64,000 nucleotides of DNA from contig WGLX01000022.1 of the NCBI GenBank assembly GCA_016125355.1, positions 1 through 64,000 on the forward strand. The letters are read 5' to 3'. Within the stretch, counting starts at the first letter, position 1. Every line of letters starts with the position of its first letter. This stretch comes from Actinomycetales bacterium (GTDB taxonomy: Bacteria > Actinomycetota > Actinomycetes > S36-B12). The position numbers and the translations under genes are program-made. A model generated the notes under the pieces. The model was not told the origin of the DNA. It made no database searches and was given only the letters and a program-made list of their open reading frames with translations. Shown here piece after piece: positions 34,583-43,016 of the stretch.

Positions 34583-35697
34583 CGGGACAGGGCCGCGGCG
34601 AGCCACTCGTCCACGGCGGCCTCGTACCGGCCACGCTCACCGGCAACCCAAGAGCGGTACGACGCCTGGTCCTCAGCGGCATGGGCCGGATCGTCGAGGA
34701 CGCGCCGAACCGCGTCCGCGGCGACGGCCGCCCAGCCCTCGCCGTAGGGGACGCGGTACTCGACAGGAAGCGGTACGTCCTGCCAGCAGTAGCCGGCGCC
34801 ACGCGCGAGGCAGACCACCGGGGTCCCGAAGTGGGCGGCCTCGCGCGGCATCCGGTCCCTCCCCGGCAGGTGTCCGAGTTCGAGGTAGACCGTTGCCGTC
34901 GAGAGCGCTTCCGCCACCTCCTGGAAGGACATTCCCTCGATGGCTCGGAACCTCACCTCCGGGAGAAGGCGGGCCACGTCGTCGATCAGCGACCAGCTCT
35001 TGGCCTTGTTGTAGAGCACCACATCGCGCTCACGGTGGCCGCCGCTGACCTCGACCACCCGGATGGGGTCGGTGATGATGGGTGCCTTTGCCCCAAGCAC
35101 CTGCCGGACGAACCCCTGGGCGTAGTAGGACTGGGCGAAGAAGGAGACACCGCTGCCGATCACGGAACGCGCGTAGTGCATCGAGATGTCCTCGATGGCC
35201 CACGCACGCGGGTTCCGCCACCCGCCGGTTCGGCGAGCAGCCTCCTTCAGGATCGGGAACGGTCCGGGCGCCGCGACGCCCAGTGACCACGAGGCCGGCC
35301 CGGACGGAGTCTCGGGGACATGGCCGGGCGGGAAGGGGGAGCAGCACTGCTCGCTGGGGCGGAAGTAGCGCGCTCTGGGGTCGGGGCTGTTGTTGACGCT
35401 GAACCAGCCCATCCAGGTGCGCTCGGCGGGTACCTGCCGGAACTCGCGACGCGACTCGATCGGGCTCACCTCGGAGCTGACGAAGTATGCGCTGCGCGGG
35501 TCCTGAATGGATTCCCGGACCTCGAAGTCGTAGATGTCGTACTCGGGGTCGTTGCGGCGCCCGCGGTAGTTCCGCATGGGAATCAAGTACGCCTCGACGC
35601 CACGGCGTCGGATGGCATCCACCAGCTGGGTGAGCGCCTCAGGACCCGCCGTCCGCTCCCCGAGCGGCGACGCGACGTAGAACACCGGCGTTGCCAT
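34579..35697 (-). CDS. GT-B-like glycosyltransferase
   Basis: A 372-residue GT-B-like protein. The C-terminal half is the clearer part: IITDPIRVVEVSGGHRERDVVLYNKAKSW, LLPEVRFRAIEGMSFQEVAEALSTATVYLELG and DRMPREAAHFGTPVVCLARGAG, the usual nucleotide-sugar strand-turn with an E-x-A-x-x-G-T-P-V element. The N-terminus starts VFYVASPLGERTAGPEAL, close to a sugar-acceptor glycine loop. ATG at 35697 follows GAGGGG. The stop overlaps that of the opposite gene by a few nt. Last gene of the leftward operon that starts at 46618. Confidence 0.75.
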   Translation of the reverse strand: MATPVFYVASPLGERTAGPEALTQLVDAIRRRGVEAYLIPMRNYRGRRNDPEYDIYDFEVRESIQDPRSAYFVSSEVSPIESRREFRQVPAERTWMGWFSVNNSPDPRARYFRPSEQCCSPFPPGHVPETPSGPASWSLGVAAPGPFPILKEAARRTGGWRNPRAWAIEDISMHYARSVIGSGVSFFAQSYYAQGFVRQVLGAKAPIITDPIRVVEVSGGHRERDVVLYNKAKSWSLIDDVARLLPEVRFRAIEGMSFQEVAEALSTATVYLELGHLPGRDRMPREAAHFGTPVVCLARGAGYCWQDVPLPVEYRVPYGEGWAAVAADAVRRVLDDPAHAAEDQASYRSWVAGERGRYEAAVDEWLAAALSR

Positions 35698-35727
35698 GCA
35701 CCCCTCGCAATCGTGGCTCCCGGCACC

Positions 35728-37470
35728 CTACGGCAAGAACCCGCCCTCGATGGAGCCCGTACGCAGGCGCAAGTCCGGGTTCGGCCGCGGCGTGCAGAGG
35801 GGGAAGACGGCCCAGCACTGCTCGCCGGTCGACGGCACGCTCAGCGTGATGCCGTCCTTCGCGTCGACACGTTCCACGGCCGGTTGCGGGACCGGCGCCA
35901 CCGCGTAGGGGATCGAGATCCCCAGCCTCCACGAGCGTTCGGCCGTGATCGACCCCCAGTCGAGCCGCACGACGGCAGAGAAGGCCACCACCAGCAGGAC
36001 GGGAACGGCGACGGCAGCCGCAACGACATTCATCGCGCGCCCTCGCCTTCCCGGTGGGAGGGACAGCCGCCACAGGAACCATCCGATCGGCACCGTGGCG
36101 AGGGTGAACACCGGTCCCCACGCGAACCGGAAGGACGGGGGGGTCACGGACCACCAGACGAGCACCATGACAGCACTCGGCACGCTGGCGATCAGGAGGG
36201 CCCGCCAGCGCAGGCTGGCGCCGCGCCGCCGGCAGACCACGGCGAGGCCGATCGCGAGAAGGGCGAGGAGCCCGACGAGCGCGAACTCCCACTGATGCGG
36301 GAGCCTGCCCAGCCACGCCCCTACCCACTGCCACCCGTGCGCCGCGTTCCACAGGTCGTTCGGGTCTCGGTGGTAGCCGAGGGTGGCGATGCGCTCACTC
36401 GCCGGATCCACGGCCCGCCACGGAACATCGAAGGCAAAGAGGGACAGCGGATACTGCAGCCAGCCGCTCAACCGGTAGTCGCGCAGGGTCGCCACCGCGG
36501 CAGCGACGGTCGCGCACGCAGCGAGCACCGCCACCGCACGCCACCACATCGGCGATCCGGCGCGGCCACGTCGCCATCGCAGGGCCACCATCACCGCGAG
36601 GACGGCGATCGCGTAGGCGAACATCGTGGGCCGCAGCAGTACCAACGCGACCGACAACGCCGCCGCGGTGGCGCCTTCGGCCACCCATGCACGGCGAACA
36701 GCCACGGCGTCAGCGATGAGGGCGGAGGCAGCGACAGTGACGGCGAAGACGGCCGAGTCCTGCGATGGACTGGTGACCCAGTAGTCGGACAGCGCAACCA
36801 TCGGGACCAGAACCGTCACCGCGCCGGCGGCAAGGACCCACACGCCGGGCCCGGTCCGCGACGTGCGTGCGCGGATGAGCAGGTCCAGGCACAGCAGGGC
36901 GATCACCGCGCCATTGAGCAGCCGGAAGCCATCCATACCCCAGGGGCCGTTGCCCAGAAGCGCCGCGAGCGGGAACTCCGCGTTTCCGTAGCCGAGCGGG
37001 AAGTACACGTTCGCCAGTCCGGGGATGGTCGGGTAGGCGGCGGCGTACTGGATGGCGCCCAGGTGATAGAGCCCGGAGTCGTAGTTGGTCACCGGTCCCA
37101 GGGCGGCCACCGCGAGGTAGACCATGGCGCCGCCCGTGGCGGCGGCGATCCACCAGAACCCTCTCGTCCTTGCCTGCGCGGACGCCCATCCCCTCCGCCT
37201 CCACAGAGCCGCACTGACCGCCGCGCAGACAATGGCCAACAGGGAAACGGCGACGGCCGCCTGGGCCGAACCCAGCGGAGCGACGAGGTTGATCGCATAG
37301 GCAGCCACGGCCAGCACCAGGAGCCCCCACCACAGCCCCCGACGCACGTCGGCCCACCCCATCGGACCTCGGTGCAGCAGGAGCGAAAGCGGCAGGCCGA
37401 CCACCGTGGAGAGCAGGGCCACCCCCGACCAGGTGAGGAGGACCAGCAGCGCGCCCGAGACGATGAGCAT
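35728..37470 (-). CDS. large polytopic membrane protein (LIC_10190-like)
   Basis: A 580-residue integral membrane protein with about thirteen helices, ending in a soluble tail. ALGPVTNYDSGLYHLGAIQYAAAYPTIPGLANV (about 124-156) is a conserved-looking extracytoplasmic loop with N-Y-D-S-G-L-Y-H, found in a family of bacterial membrane proteins annotated from Leptospira (LIC_10190) and often present in surface-glycan loci. A GT-C-type activity is suspected for these but not established. It lies 11 nt before the UDP-xylose synthase gene in the same operon. No signal peptide beyond the first helix. Confidence 0.68.
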   Translation of the reverse strand: MLIVSGALLVLLTWSGVALLSTVVGLPLSLLLHRGPMGWADVRRGLWWGLLVLAVAAYAINLVAPLGSAQAAVAVSLLAIVCAAVSAALWRRRGWASAQARTRGFWWIAAATGGAMVYLAVAALGPVTNYDSGLYHLGAIQYAAAYPTIPGLANVYFPLGYGNAEFPLAALLGNGPWGMDGFRLLNGAVIALLCLDLLIRARTSRTGPGVWVLAAGAVTVLVPMVALSDYWVTSPSQDSAVFAVTVAASALIADAVAVRRAWVAEGATAAALSVALVLLRPTMFAYAIAVLAVMVALRWRRGRAGSPMWWRAVAVLAACATVAAAVATLRDYRLSGWLQYPLSLFAFDVPWRAVDPASERIATLGYHRDPNDLWNAAHGWQWVGAWLGRLPHQWEFALVGLLALLAIGLAVVCRRRGASLRWRALLIASVPSAVMVLVWWSVTPPSFRFAWGPVFTLATVPIGWFLWRLSLPPGRRGRAMNVVAAAVAVPVLLVVAFSAVVRLDWGSITAERSWRLGISIPYAVAPVPQPAVERVDAKDGITLSVPSTGEQCWAVFPLCTPRPNPDLRLRTGSIEGGFLP

Positions 37471-37481
37471 CGCGGCGCGGC

Positions 37482-38429
37482 TCAGGTCAGGGTGTCGCGG
37501 AAGTACTGGATGGTCCGGGACAGCCCGTCGGAGAGCGGGATCGTGGGCTCCCAGCCGAGCAGTTCCTTCGCGCGGGTGATGTCGGGCTGCCGACGGACCG
37601 GATCGTCCTGGGGCAGGGGCAGGTAGTCGATCCCGGCGCTGGTACCGGTCTGCTCGATGACGAGCCCGGCCAGCTCCGCGATCGTGAACTCCCCGGGGTT
37701 GCCGAGGTTGATCGGACCGGTCACGTCATCCGCCGAGTTCATGAGGGCGAGGAGGCCCTCGATGAGGTCGTCGATGTACTGGAAGGAGCGGGTCTGTGAC
37801 CCGTCGCCGTAGACCGTCAGCGGACGGCCCTCGAGTGCGGCGACCACGAAGTTGGAGACGACCCGACCGTCATGGGGATGCATGCGAGGGCCGTAGGTGT
37901 TGAACAGTCGCGCCACCTTGATGCGCAGTCCGTGCTGCCGGTGGTAGTCGAAGAAGAGCGTCTCGGCTGCGCGCTTGCCCTCGTCGTAGCAGGCGCGTGG
38001 TCCGATCGGGTTGACGTTGCCCCAGTAGTCCTCGGTCTGCGGGTGAACGGTCGGGTCGCCGTACACCTCACTCGTGGAAGTCGTGAGGATCTTGGCACCG
38101 GTGCGCTTGGCGAGACCCAGCATGTTGATCGATCCGTGCACGGCCGTCTTCGTCGTCTGCACCGGATCACGCTGATAGTGGATGGGGCTGGCGGGGCAGG
38201 CCAGGTGGTAGATCTCGTCGACCTCGACGTAGAGGGGGAAGGTGACGTCGTGCCGGATGACCTCGAAGCGTGGATCCTCCAGGAGGTGCGCGATGTTGTC
38301 CTTGGTGGAGGAGTAGTAGTTGTCGACACAGAGGACGTCGTAGCCGTCAGCGAGCAGCCGCTCGCACAGGTGCGAGCCGATGAAGCCGGCTCCCCCAGTG
38401 ACCAGTGCCCGGCCCTTGGCGATGCTCAC
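37482..38429 (-). CDS. UDP-glucuronate decarboxylase (UDP-xylose synthase)
   Basis: Extended SDR of 315 residues converting UDP-glucuronate to UDP-xylose. Seen: [19 protein letters not shown] (8-26), [30 protein letters not shown], which is diagnostic for UXS, then [10 protein letters not shown] and YDEGKRAAE with the catalytic Tyr and Lys, and [16 protein letters not shown] at 38429 follows GAGGGAGGGC and overlaps the upstream gene by GTGA. It supplies xylose, or an arabinose precursor, to the GTs of the same operon. UDP-glucose dehydrogenase, the source of its substrate, is not in the window. Confidence 0.92.
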   Translation of the reverse strand: MSIAKGRALVTGGAGFIGSHLCERLLADGYDVLCVDNYYSSTKDNIAHLLEDPRFEVIRHDVTFPLYVEVDEIYHLACPASPIHYQRDPVQTTKTAVHGSINMLGLAKRTGAKILTTSTSEVYGDPTVHPQTEDYWGNVNPIGPRACYDEGKRAAETLFFDYHRQHGLRIKVARLFNTYGPRMHPHDGRVVSNFVVAALEGRPLTVYGDGSQTRSFQYIDDLIEGLLALMNSADDVTGPINLGNPGEFTIAELAGLVIEQTGTSAGIDYLPLPQDDPVRRQPDITRAKELLGWEPTIPLSDGLSRTIQYFRDTLT

Positions 38430-39352
38430 GCTGCCCTCCCTCGTCGCGACCTAAGGTAGCGATCCGCCTGCCCGAGCATGCCCCGCCACGTCGCCTGGAA
38501 GTGGTGCCGTCGGGTCCACGCATCCGCACGTGCATCGTGGACGACCGGGACCTCGGGCAGGGGAAGGCCGATGGGACGGATCGGCTGGAGCTCGTCCCGA
38601 TCCTCGAGGGTGTGGGTCGCCGACTCCCCGAAGCCGATGTTCTCGATCAGGTTGACGTTGCTCGTGGCCGTCCACGCGTCGTCCGCCATCGCGGCAAGGA
38701 CCAACTGCCCGTCCCACGTGTCCACCTCCTTGCGAGCCAGGAGCTCGAAGGTGCTCGCCCAGTAGACGGTGCTCGGCACGGAGTGGCCGACCCGGGACCA
38801 CAGGCGGTGGACGGGCAGGGTGCCCCGCCAGCCGGCGATGTCGAGATGATGCTTGGCCCACGACCGACGCCACGTCGCCCAGCCCCAGATGTGCGGCACC
38901 TGGCTGAACCGGTAGGGCAGGTCCGGGCGCGACAGATGATCTGGCGGAACGAAGTTGCAGCCGGAGATGGCGAAGACCCGATCGTCGTGCTCGTACCGCT
39001 CGAGGAGTTCCTCGCAGTAGGGGAAGAACGACGGGTCCGGGATGATGTCGTCCTCGAGGATGATCCCCCGACCCTCCTGCGCGAAGAACCACGAGATGGC
39101 CGTGCTCACGCCGAGCCCACAGCCGAGGTTCGAGTCCTGGAAGAGCGTGTGCACCTGGCAGGGCCAGTCGACGGTGCCGACGAGATCGCGGCACGCCTGC
39201 ACCCGATCGGCCTCATCCTCGCGCCCAGGGCGTGGCCCGTCGATCGCGACGTAGAGCCTGAGGGGTTTGACCTCGCGCAGGCGGTCGAGCAGGACCGCGA
39301 GGTGGTCCGGGCGGTTGAACGCCATGACGAGCACCGGCTCAAGGACCGTCAC
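38426..39352 (-). CDS. GT-A glycosyltransferase (GNT-I/HlpA-like)
   Basis: A 308-residue nucleotide-diphospho-sugar transferase of the type often named hemolysin-like HlpA, with similarity to the GNT-I fold. [16 protein letters not shown] is the N-terminal strand, [17 protein letters not shown] (about 103-120) the metal site E-D-D, and [16 protein letters not shown] the conserved aromatic region. GTG at 39352 overlaps the DUF2304 gene by 14 nt, and the end overlaps the UXS start. It probably adds one sugar to the glycan that uses the xylose produced next door. Confidence 0.82.
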   Translation of the reverse strand: MTVLEPVLVMAFNRPDHLAVLLDRLREVKPLRLYVAIDGPRPGREDEADRVQACRDLVGTVDWPCQVHTLFQDSNLGCGLGVSTAISWFFAQEGRGIILEDDIIPDPSFFPYCEELLERYEHDDRVFAISGCNFVPPDHLSRPDLPYRFSQVPHIWGWATWRRSWAKHHLDIAGWRGTLPVHRLWSRVGHSVPSTVYWASTFELLARKEVDTWDGQLVLAAMADDAWTATSNVNLIENIGFGESATHTLEDRDELQPIRPIGLPLPEVPVVHDARADAWTRRHHFQATWRGMLGQADRYLRSRRGRAA

Positions 39353-39695
39353 GACGCTCCTTCAGCTGGCGGACCTCGTTGTCCAGCAGGGCGATCTCCT
39401 CGGCCAACCGCCGGAGACGGGCCTCGTGGCGGCTGAGCTCGTAGCTCATCTGGATCGACACGAGGATCAGCAGCACGATGGTGACGAAGAACAGCAGGTT
39501 CGAGGGGGTCTCGACCCCGACGAGGTTGCTCAGCCAGCGCAGCGCCCCCGGGACCACGGACAGCACGAGCGCCGCACCACTGAACAGCAGCCACAGGACG
39601 GCGTACTTCTCCCGCAGCACACCGCGGCGCATGAGCCAGAACACGAAGACGAAGACGATGATCGAGGCGATCGCGCCGAGGATGTTGGCGGTCAT
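39339..39695 (-). CDS. DUF2304 small membrane protein
   Basis: A 118-residue protein with three helices: the first near residues 5-22, the second at 31-50 and the third at 66-86, followed by a charged, coiled-coil-like tail. DUF2304 members usually stand beside DPM1-like glycosyltransferases and are thought to act as membrane partners, possibly anchoring the transferase. That is the case here: the next upstream gene is a DPM1-like GT2, whose stop overlaps this ATG (39692-39695). Small size and high hydrophobicity fit the family. Confidence 0.87.
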   Translation of the reverse strand: MTANILGAIASIIVFVFVFWLMRRGVLREKYAVLWLLFSGAALVLSVVPGALRWLSNLVGVETPSNLLFFVTIVLLILVSIQMSYELSRHEARLRRLAEEIALLDNEVRQLKERRDGP

Positions 39696-40411
39696 GCGTC
39701 ATCACCCCGCATCCGCCCTCCCTTTTGCAGGCTGGTCGCGATGATCGCGAGGGTCGCGCGACCGAGGTAGAGCGCCGACCACAGTGCGTTCTTGCTCGGG
39801 CGCCCGGTCTGCCGGAAGTACATCGTCACCGGCGCCTCGTGGATGACCAGTCCCCGGCGGATGGCGATGGCCAGCGAGCCGACCGTGTCGCCCAGGTAGT
39901 CCGCCGGGTAGTCGACGGCGAACAGGTCGATCGCCCGCTTGCCGGCGGATCGAAAGCCCGAGGTGGGGTCGGAGATCGGCGCCTTGTTCATGCGCGAGAG
40001 GGACTTCGACAGCAGCACCATCGCCCACCGACGGGGCCCGCCCACGAAGTACATCGAGTCGGGATGGAACCGGGTGCCCACGACCACATCCGCATCGGCG
40101 AGGCCCTCGATCAGCCGATCGAGGTCGGCGGGGTCGTGCTGGCCGTCCGCGTCCACCTGGACCAAGGCCTGGTAGCCGTTCCGCTTGGCGTGCAGGAAGG
40201 CCGTGCGCATGGCTCCTCCCACCCCGACGTTGAAGGGCAGGGAGACCACGGTCGCCCCCGCCTCCCGCGCCACCGCGGCAGTGTCGTCGGTGGAGCCGTC
40301 GTTGACCACCAGCACATCGGCGTCGGGACGATGCTCACGGACCTTCGCGATGACGTCGGCGATGGATCCCTGCTCGTTCCAGGCGGGGATCGCGACCAGC
40401 ATGCCCGTCAT
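39692..40411 (-). CDS. DPM1-like polyprenyl-phosphate glycosyltransferase (GT2)
   Basis: Small GT2 enzyme of 239 residues, like dolichol-phosphate mannose synthase, that moves a sugar from NDP to polyprenyl phosphate. Seen: MLVAIPAWNEQGSIADVI, LVVNDGSTDDTA, LVQVDADGQHDPADL (metal site) and ISDPTSGFRSAGKRAI, all standard. The start is ATG 40411, inside a 4-nt ATGA overlap with the DUF2142 gene; the far longer reading in the same frame is not coding. It has no large C-terminal membrane domain, so the neighbouring DUF2304 protein may supply it. The product would feed the GT-C-like membrane proteins. Confidence 0.9.
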   Translation of the reverse strand: MTGMLVAIPAWNEQGSIADVIAKVREHRPDADVLVVNDGSTDDTAAVAREAGATVVSLPFNVGVGGAMRTAFLHAKRNGYQALVQVDADGQHDPADLDRLIEGLADADVVVGTRFHPDSMYFVGGPRRWAMVLLSKSLSRMNKAPISDPTSGFRSAGKRAIDLFAVDYPADYLGDTVGSLAIAIRRGLVIHEAPVTMYFRQTGRPSKNALWSALYLGRATLAIIATSLQKGGRMRGDDA

Positions 40412-41877
40412 GCCTGGACCTGGGGCGCATGACGACTGGGCACGAAGACTCCTGACACGAGAACGGCTGTGGTGGCGGCCATCGCCAGTGTAATGAGCAG
40501 CAAGGGAATCGCCGTCAGTCCGACCCATGCGGGCTGCACCCTGATGTCGAAGAGGCCGACCCCCGACCCGTAGGCATAGCGGTGGGCATTGGCCCAGAAC
40601 GCCACCATGCCTGACAGCCACAGCCCCACCACCAGGACGCGCACGGGTGCCCGCGGGAGCGTCAGCGGCCGGCTCGGCCGAGGGGGCAGCAGGAGCGTGG
40701 CCAGCACGAGGCCCAGCAGGGGCATGATGTAGCGCGGCTGCACGACCTCCCCCACCCCCAGGCCCTCCTTCTGCAGGAAGATCAGTGGCACCGCGGCGAG
40801 AGCCACCGCGGCGAGGACGACTCCGGCTGTCTTGCGAGGCCACAGGCTGCTCAGGCCAGCCCACGCGAGTCCCCCGATCGCGAGAACCCCGACGATCGGG
40901 ACGACCGGCGGCATGACGGTGTCATTCCAGCCGAGAGCCCATCCGCCCACGATGCCCTGGAAGAGCGCCGGCAGGTAGACCGCGTTCGTCAGCAGGAGGC
41001 CCACGCCGCGGCTCGCCGTCCCCATCCCGGCCTCTCCACCCGCGACGGCAGGACCGCTCGCCAGCAGGTAGGACGTGACTCCGAGCAGGCCGAGCGCCGC
41101 CACGACTGCTGCCGAGCCACGGTTGGCGCGGATGCGCGCCAGGCCGCCGATCACGAGCACCAGCACCGCCGTGAACGCGAGGTAGGCCGAGGCATCGACA
41201 CGGCTCGTCACCGCCATCAGGGCGGTGACGAGCGCCCCGGCGGCCACGAGCCACGTCCTGCGACTGCGCCAGTCGTGACGGTGCAGCAGCGCCAAGGCGA
41301 AGCCCCAGAACAGCACCACGCCGGCCGAGGCCCACCCGCTCGGATTCGTGGACGCCACGACGAAGAACCCGAGCGGGATGAAGGTCACGAGGGCGGCCAC
41401 GGTGGTGGCGAACGAGATCCCTGCAGGCACCGTCCTCAGCAGCAGGGCGAGCAGCAGGCTCACGAGGCCCGCGTTGGCCAGCCGCATCATCAGCACGGAG
41501 CGCTCGACGTCTCCGCCGACGAACAGCCCCATCGTGCGGTAGTAGCCCGAGGGGTAGAGGTGCTCCACGTCGTTGACGTGCGTGACCGGCACGGGGGCTG
41601 GGTCTGCGAGGGCACCTCGCGCACAGTCCGCGGTGACGCTCGCCTCGTAGCGGAAGCACTCTGAAGCCTGCGCCACCGCTCGGGGCACGAGCACCACGTT
41701 GGAATCCGCCGGATCCGTCGTGCACTGGCCGGCGGCGCACCAGATGGACGCGAGGTGGTAGTCATCGTCCGGGGCCGATCCCGCCGGACTGGTGAGCGCC
41801 CAGCCGGCACACGCAAGGAAGAAGGCGAGCGGCAGCCAGAGCCATCGCCATCGCCTCATGGCGTCTCGCCCCGTCAT
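40408..41877 (-). CDS. DUF2142-family polytopic membrane protein
   Basis: A 489-residue membrane protein with about eleven helices that fits DUF2142, a family of predicted membrane glycosyltransferases found in actinobacterial glycan loci. The extracytoplasmic N-terminal region starts after the first helix with SAPDDDYHLASIWCAAGQC, which has the acidic D-D-D-x-H motif of the family, and the long loop before helix 2 has paired cysteines. VEHLYPSGYYRTMG follows. ATGA overlaps tie it to both neighbours in the operon. GT-C activity is inferred from family, not shown. Confidence 0.82.
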   Translation of the reverse strand: MTGRDAMRRWRWLWLPLAFFLACAGWALTSPAGSAPDDDYHLASIWCAAGQCTTDPADSNVVLVPRAVAQASECFRYEASVTADCARGALADPAPVPVTHVNDVEHLYPSGYYRTMGLFVGGDVERSVLMMRLANAGLVSLLLALLLRTVPAGISFATTVAALVTFIPLGFFVVASTNPSGWASAGVVLFWGFALALLHRHDWRSRRTWLVAAGALVTALMAVTSRVDASAYLAFTAVLVLVIGGLARIRANRGSAAVVAALGLLGVTSYLLASGPAVAGGEAGMGTASRGVGLLLTNAVYLPALFQGIVGGWALGWNDTVMPPVVPIVGVLAIGGLAWAGLSSLWPRKTAGVVLAAVALAAVPLIFLQKEGLGVGEVVQPRYIMPLLGLVLATLLLPPRPSRPLTLPRAPVRVLVVGLWLSGMVAFWANAHRYAYGSGVGLFDIRVQPAWVGLTAIPLLLITLAMAATTAVLVSGVFVPSRHAPQVQA

Positions 41878-43016
41878 GCCGTGGCGACCGCTTCGGCAAC
41901 CCCCGCAGCGAACGCCGCCCAGGTGGGGACGCGGCCGGGATCGAGCTCATCCCGGAGCCCCTCCAGCAGGCCCGGCTGACTCCACGCAGAGAACTCCGCC
42001 ACGAGATCGCCGTGCTCCAGGGCCCGGATGCGCCGCGCACCATGACCCTCCATCAGGTCACCGGCGGGCTGCACGCCGTCGTACAGCACAGGTGTCCCGA
42101 GACGGATCGCCTCGAGGACCGGGATGCCGTAGCCCTCGACTCCGATGGAGAGGAAGGCGGACGACCCGTGCACCAGTTCCCGAACCGAGTCGTCGGACGC
42201 ACCCTCGACCCACCGCACCCCGCCTTGGTCCACCTGCTCGCGGATCGCCCGGTTGATCGCGTCGTCGGAGGCCGACGCACCCCCGATGAAGATCAGCTCG
42301 GCGTCCAGCCCCTCGATGTCGACGGCCTCCCGGAAGGCGGCCGCGATCTGCACGGGACGCTTGCGCGCCTCCAGGGTGCCGAGGCGCACGAAGGTGGGTC
42401 GCGTGGCGGGCTCCGGCGCGAGTACCTCCAGATGATCTCCGCCAGGGTGGGCGATGGAGATCGCCCGCGCCGGGTCGCGGCGCAGCCGGCCGAGGATGCT
42501 GTCACGCGCGTAGGCGCTAATGCACACGACCGAGTCCACGCGGGCGAGGAGGCGGAAGTACTCGCTCACCCAGGCGCTCGATCCCGGCGTGAACCGGTAG
42601 TTCGCCGGCTCCGTCATGGGCAGGGTGTCATAGCCGATCATGACGGTCGGGACGCAGCGGGTGAACAGCTCGAGCCGCTGCAGCACCGAGGGCAGGTAGG
42701 AGACCTCGGGTAGCAGCCAGGCGTCGTAGATCGAGAGCAGGTCGCCGTCCTTCACGCGCACGGGGGTAGCGGCGACGAGCCATTGGTTCACGAGATCGCG
42801 AAGATCGGTGCCGGGATCACGCGGCGTGAAGGGGATGGTGAGCAGCTCTGCCGCCTGCGCCGGCGTGAGGAGGCCGTGCCCACCCTCGACCGGCACGACG
42901 AAGTCCGCCAGGACGTCGCCCTCCGGCCACTCTCTCGCCAGGTACTGCAGCACCCGCTGGATCCCCGATCCGTACGGGTCACGGACGAACTGCTCGATGT
43001 CGATCCCGACGTGCAT
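41874..43016 (-). CDS. family 4 glycosyltransferase
   Basis: GT-B enzyme of 380 residues. It opens MHVGIDIEQFVRDPYGSGIQRV, a glycine loop like those of GT4 enzymes that occur with FkbM proteins. SVVCISAYARDSIL, FVRLGTLEARKRPVQIAAAF (the C-terminal domain entry) and LSIGVEGYGIPVLEAIRLGTPVL (E-x7-E) are classical. Its ATG shares one base with the stop of the 1200-residue fusion gene (TGATG at 43014-43018) and its own stop overlaps the DUF2142 gene. Donor sugar unknown. Confidence 0.9.
   Translation of the reverse strand: MHVGIDIEQFVRDPYGSGIQRVLQYLAREWPEGDVLADFVVPVEGGHGLLTPAQAAELLTIPFTPRDPGTDLRDLVNQWLVAATPVRVKDGDLLSIYDAWLLPEVSYLPSVLQRLELFTRCVPTVMIGYDTLPMTEPANYRFTPGSSAWVSEYFRLLARVDSVVCISAYARDSILGRLRRDPARAISIAHPGGDHLEVLAPEPATRPTFVRLGTLEARKRPVQIAAAFREAVDIEGLDAELIFIGGASASDDAINRAIREQVDQGGVRWVEGASDDSVRELVHGSSAFLSIGVEGYGIPVLEAIRLGTPVLYDGVQPAGDLMEGHGARRIRALEHGDLVAEFSAWSQPGLLEGLRDELDPGRVPTWAAFAAGVAEAVATA

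Noticed and set aside
35320-37626. A 768-codon plus-strand reading opposite the membrane protein and the UXS gene
   Set aside because: It is antisense to two genes with clear family motifs; the protein is a low-complexity mix of Arg, Gly, His and Pro, typical of the shadow frame of GC-rich genes.
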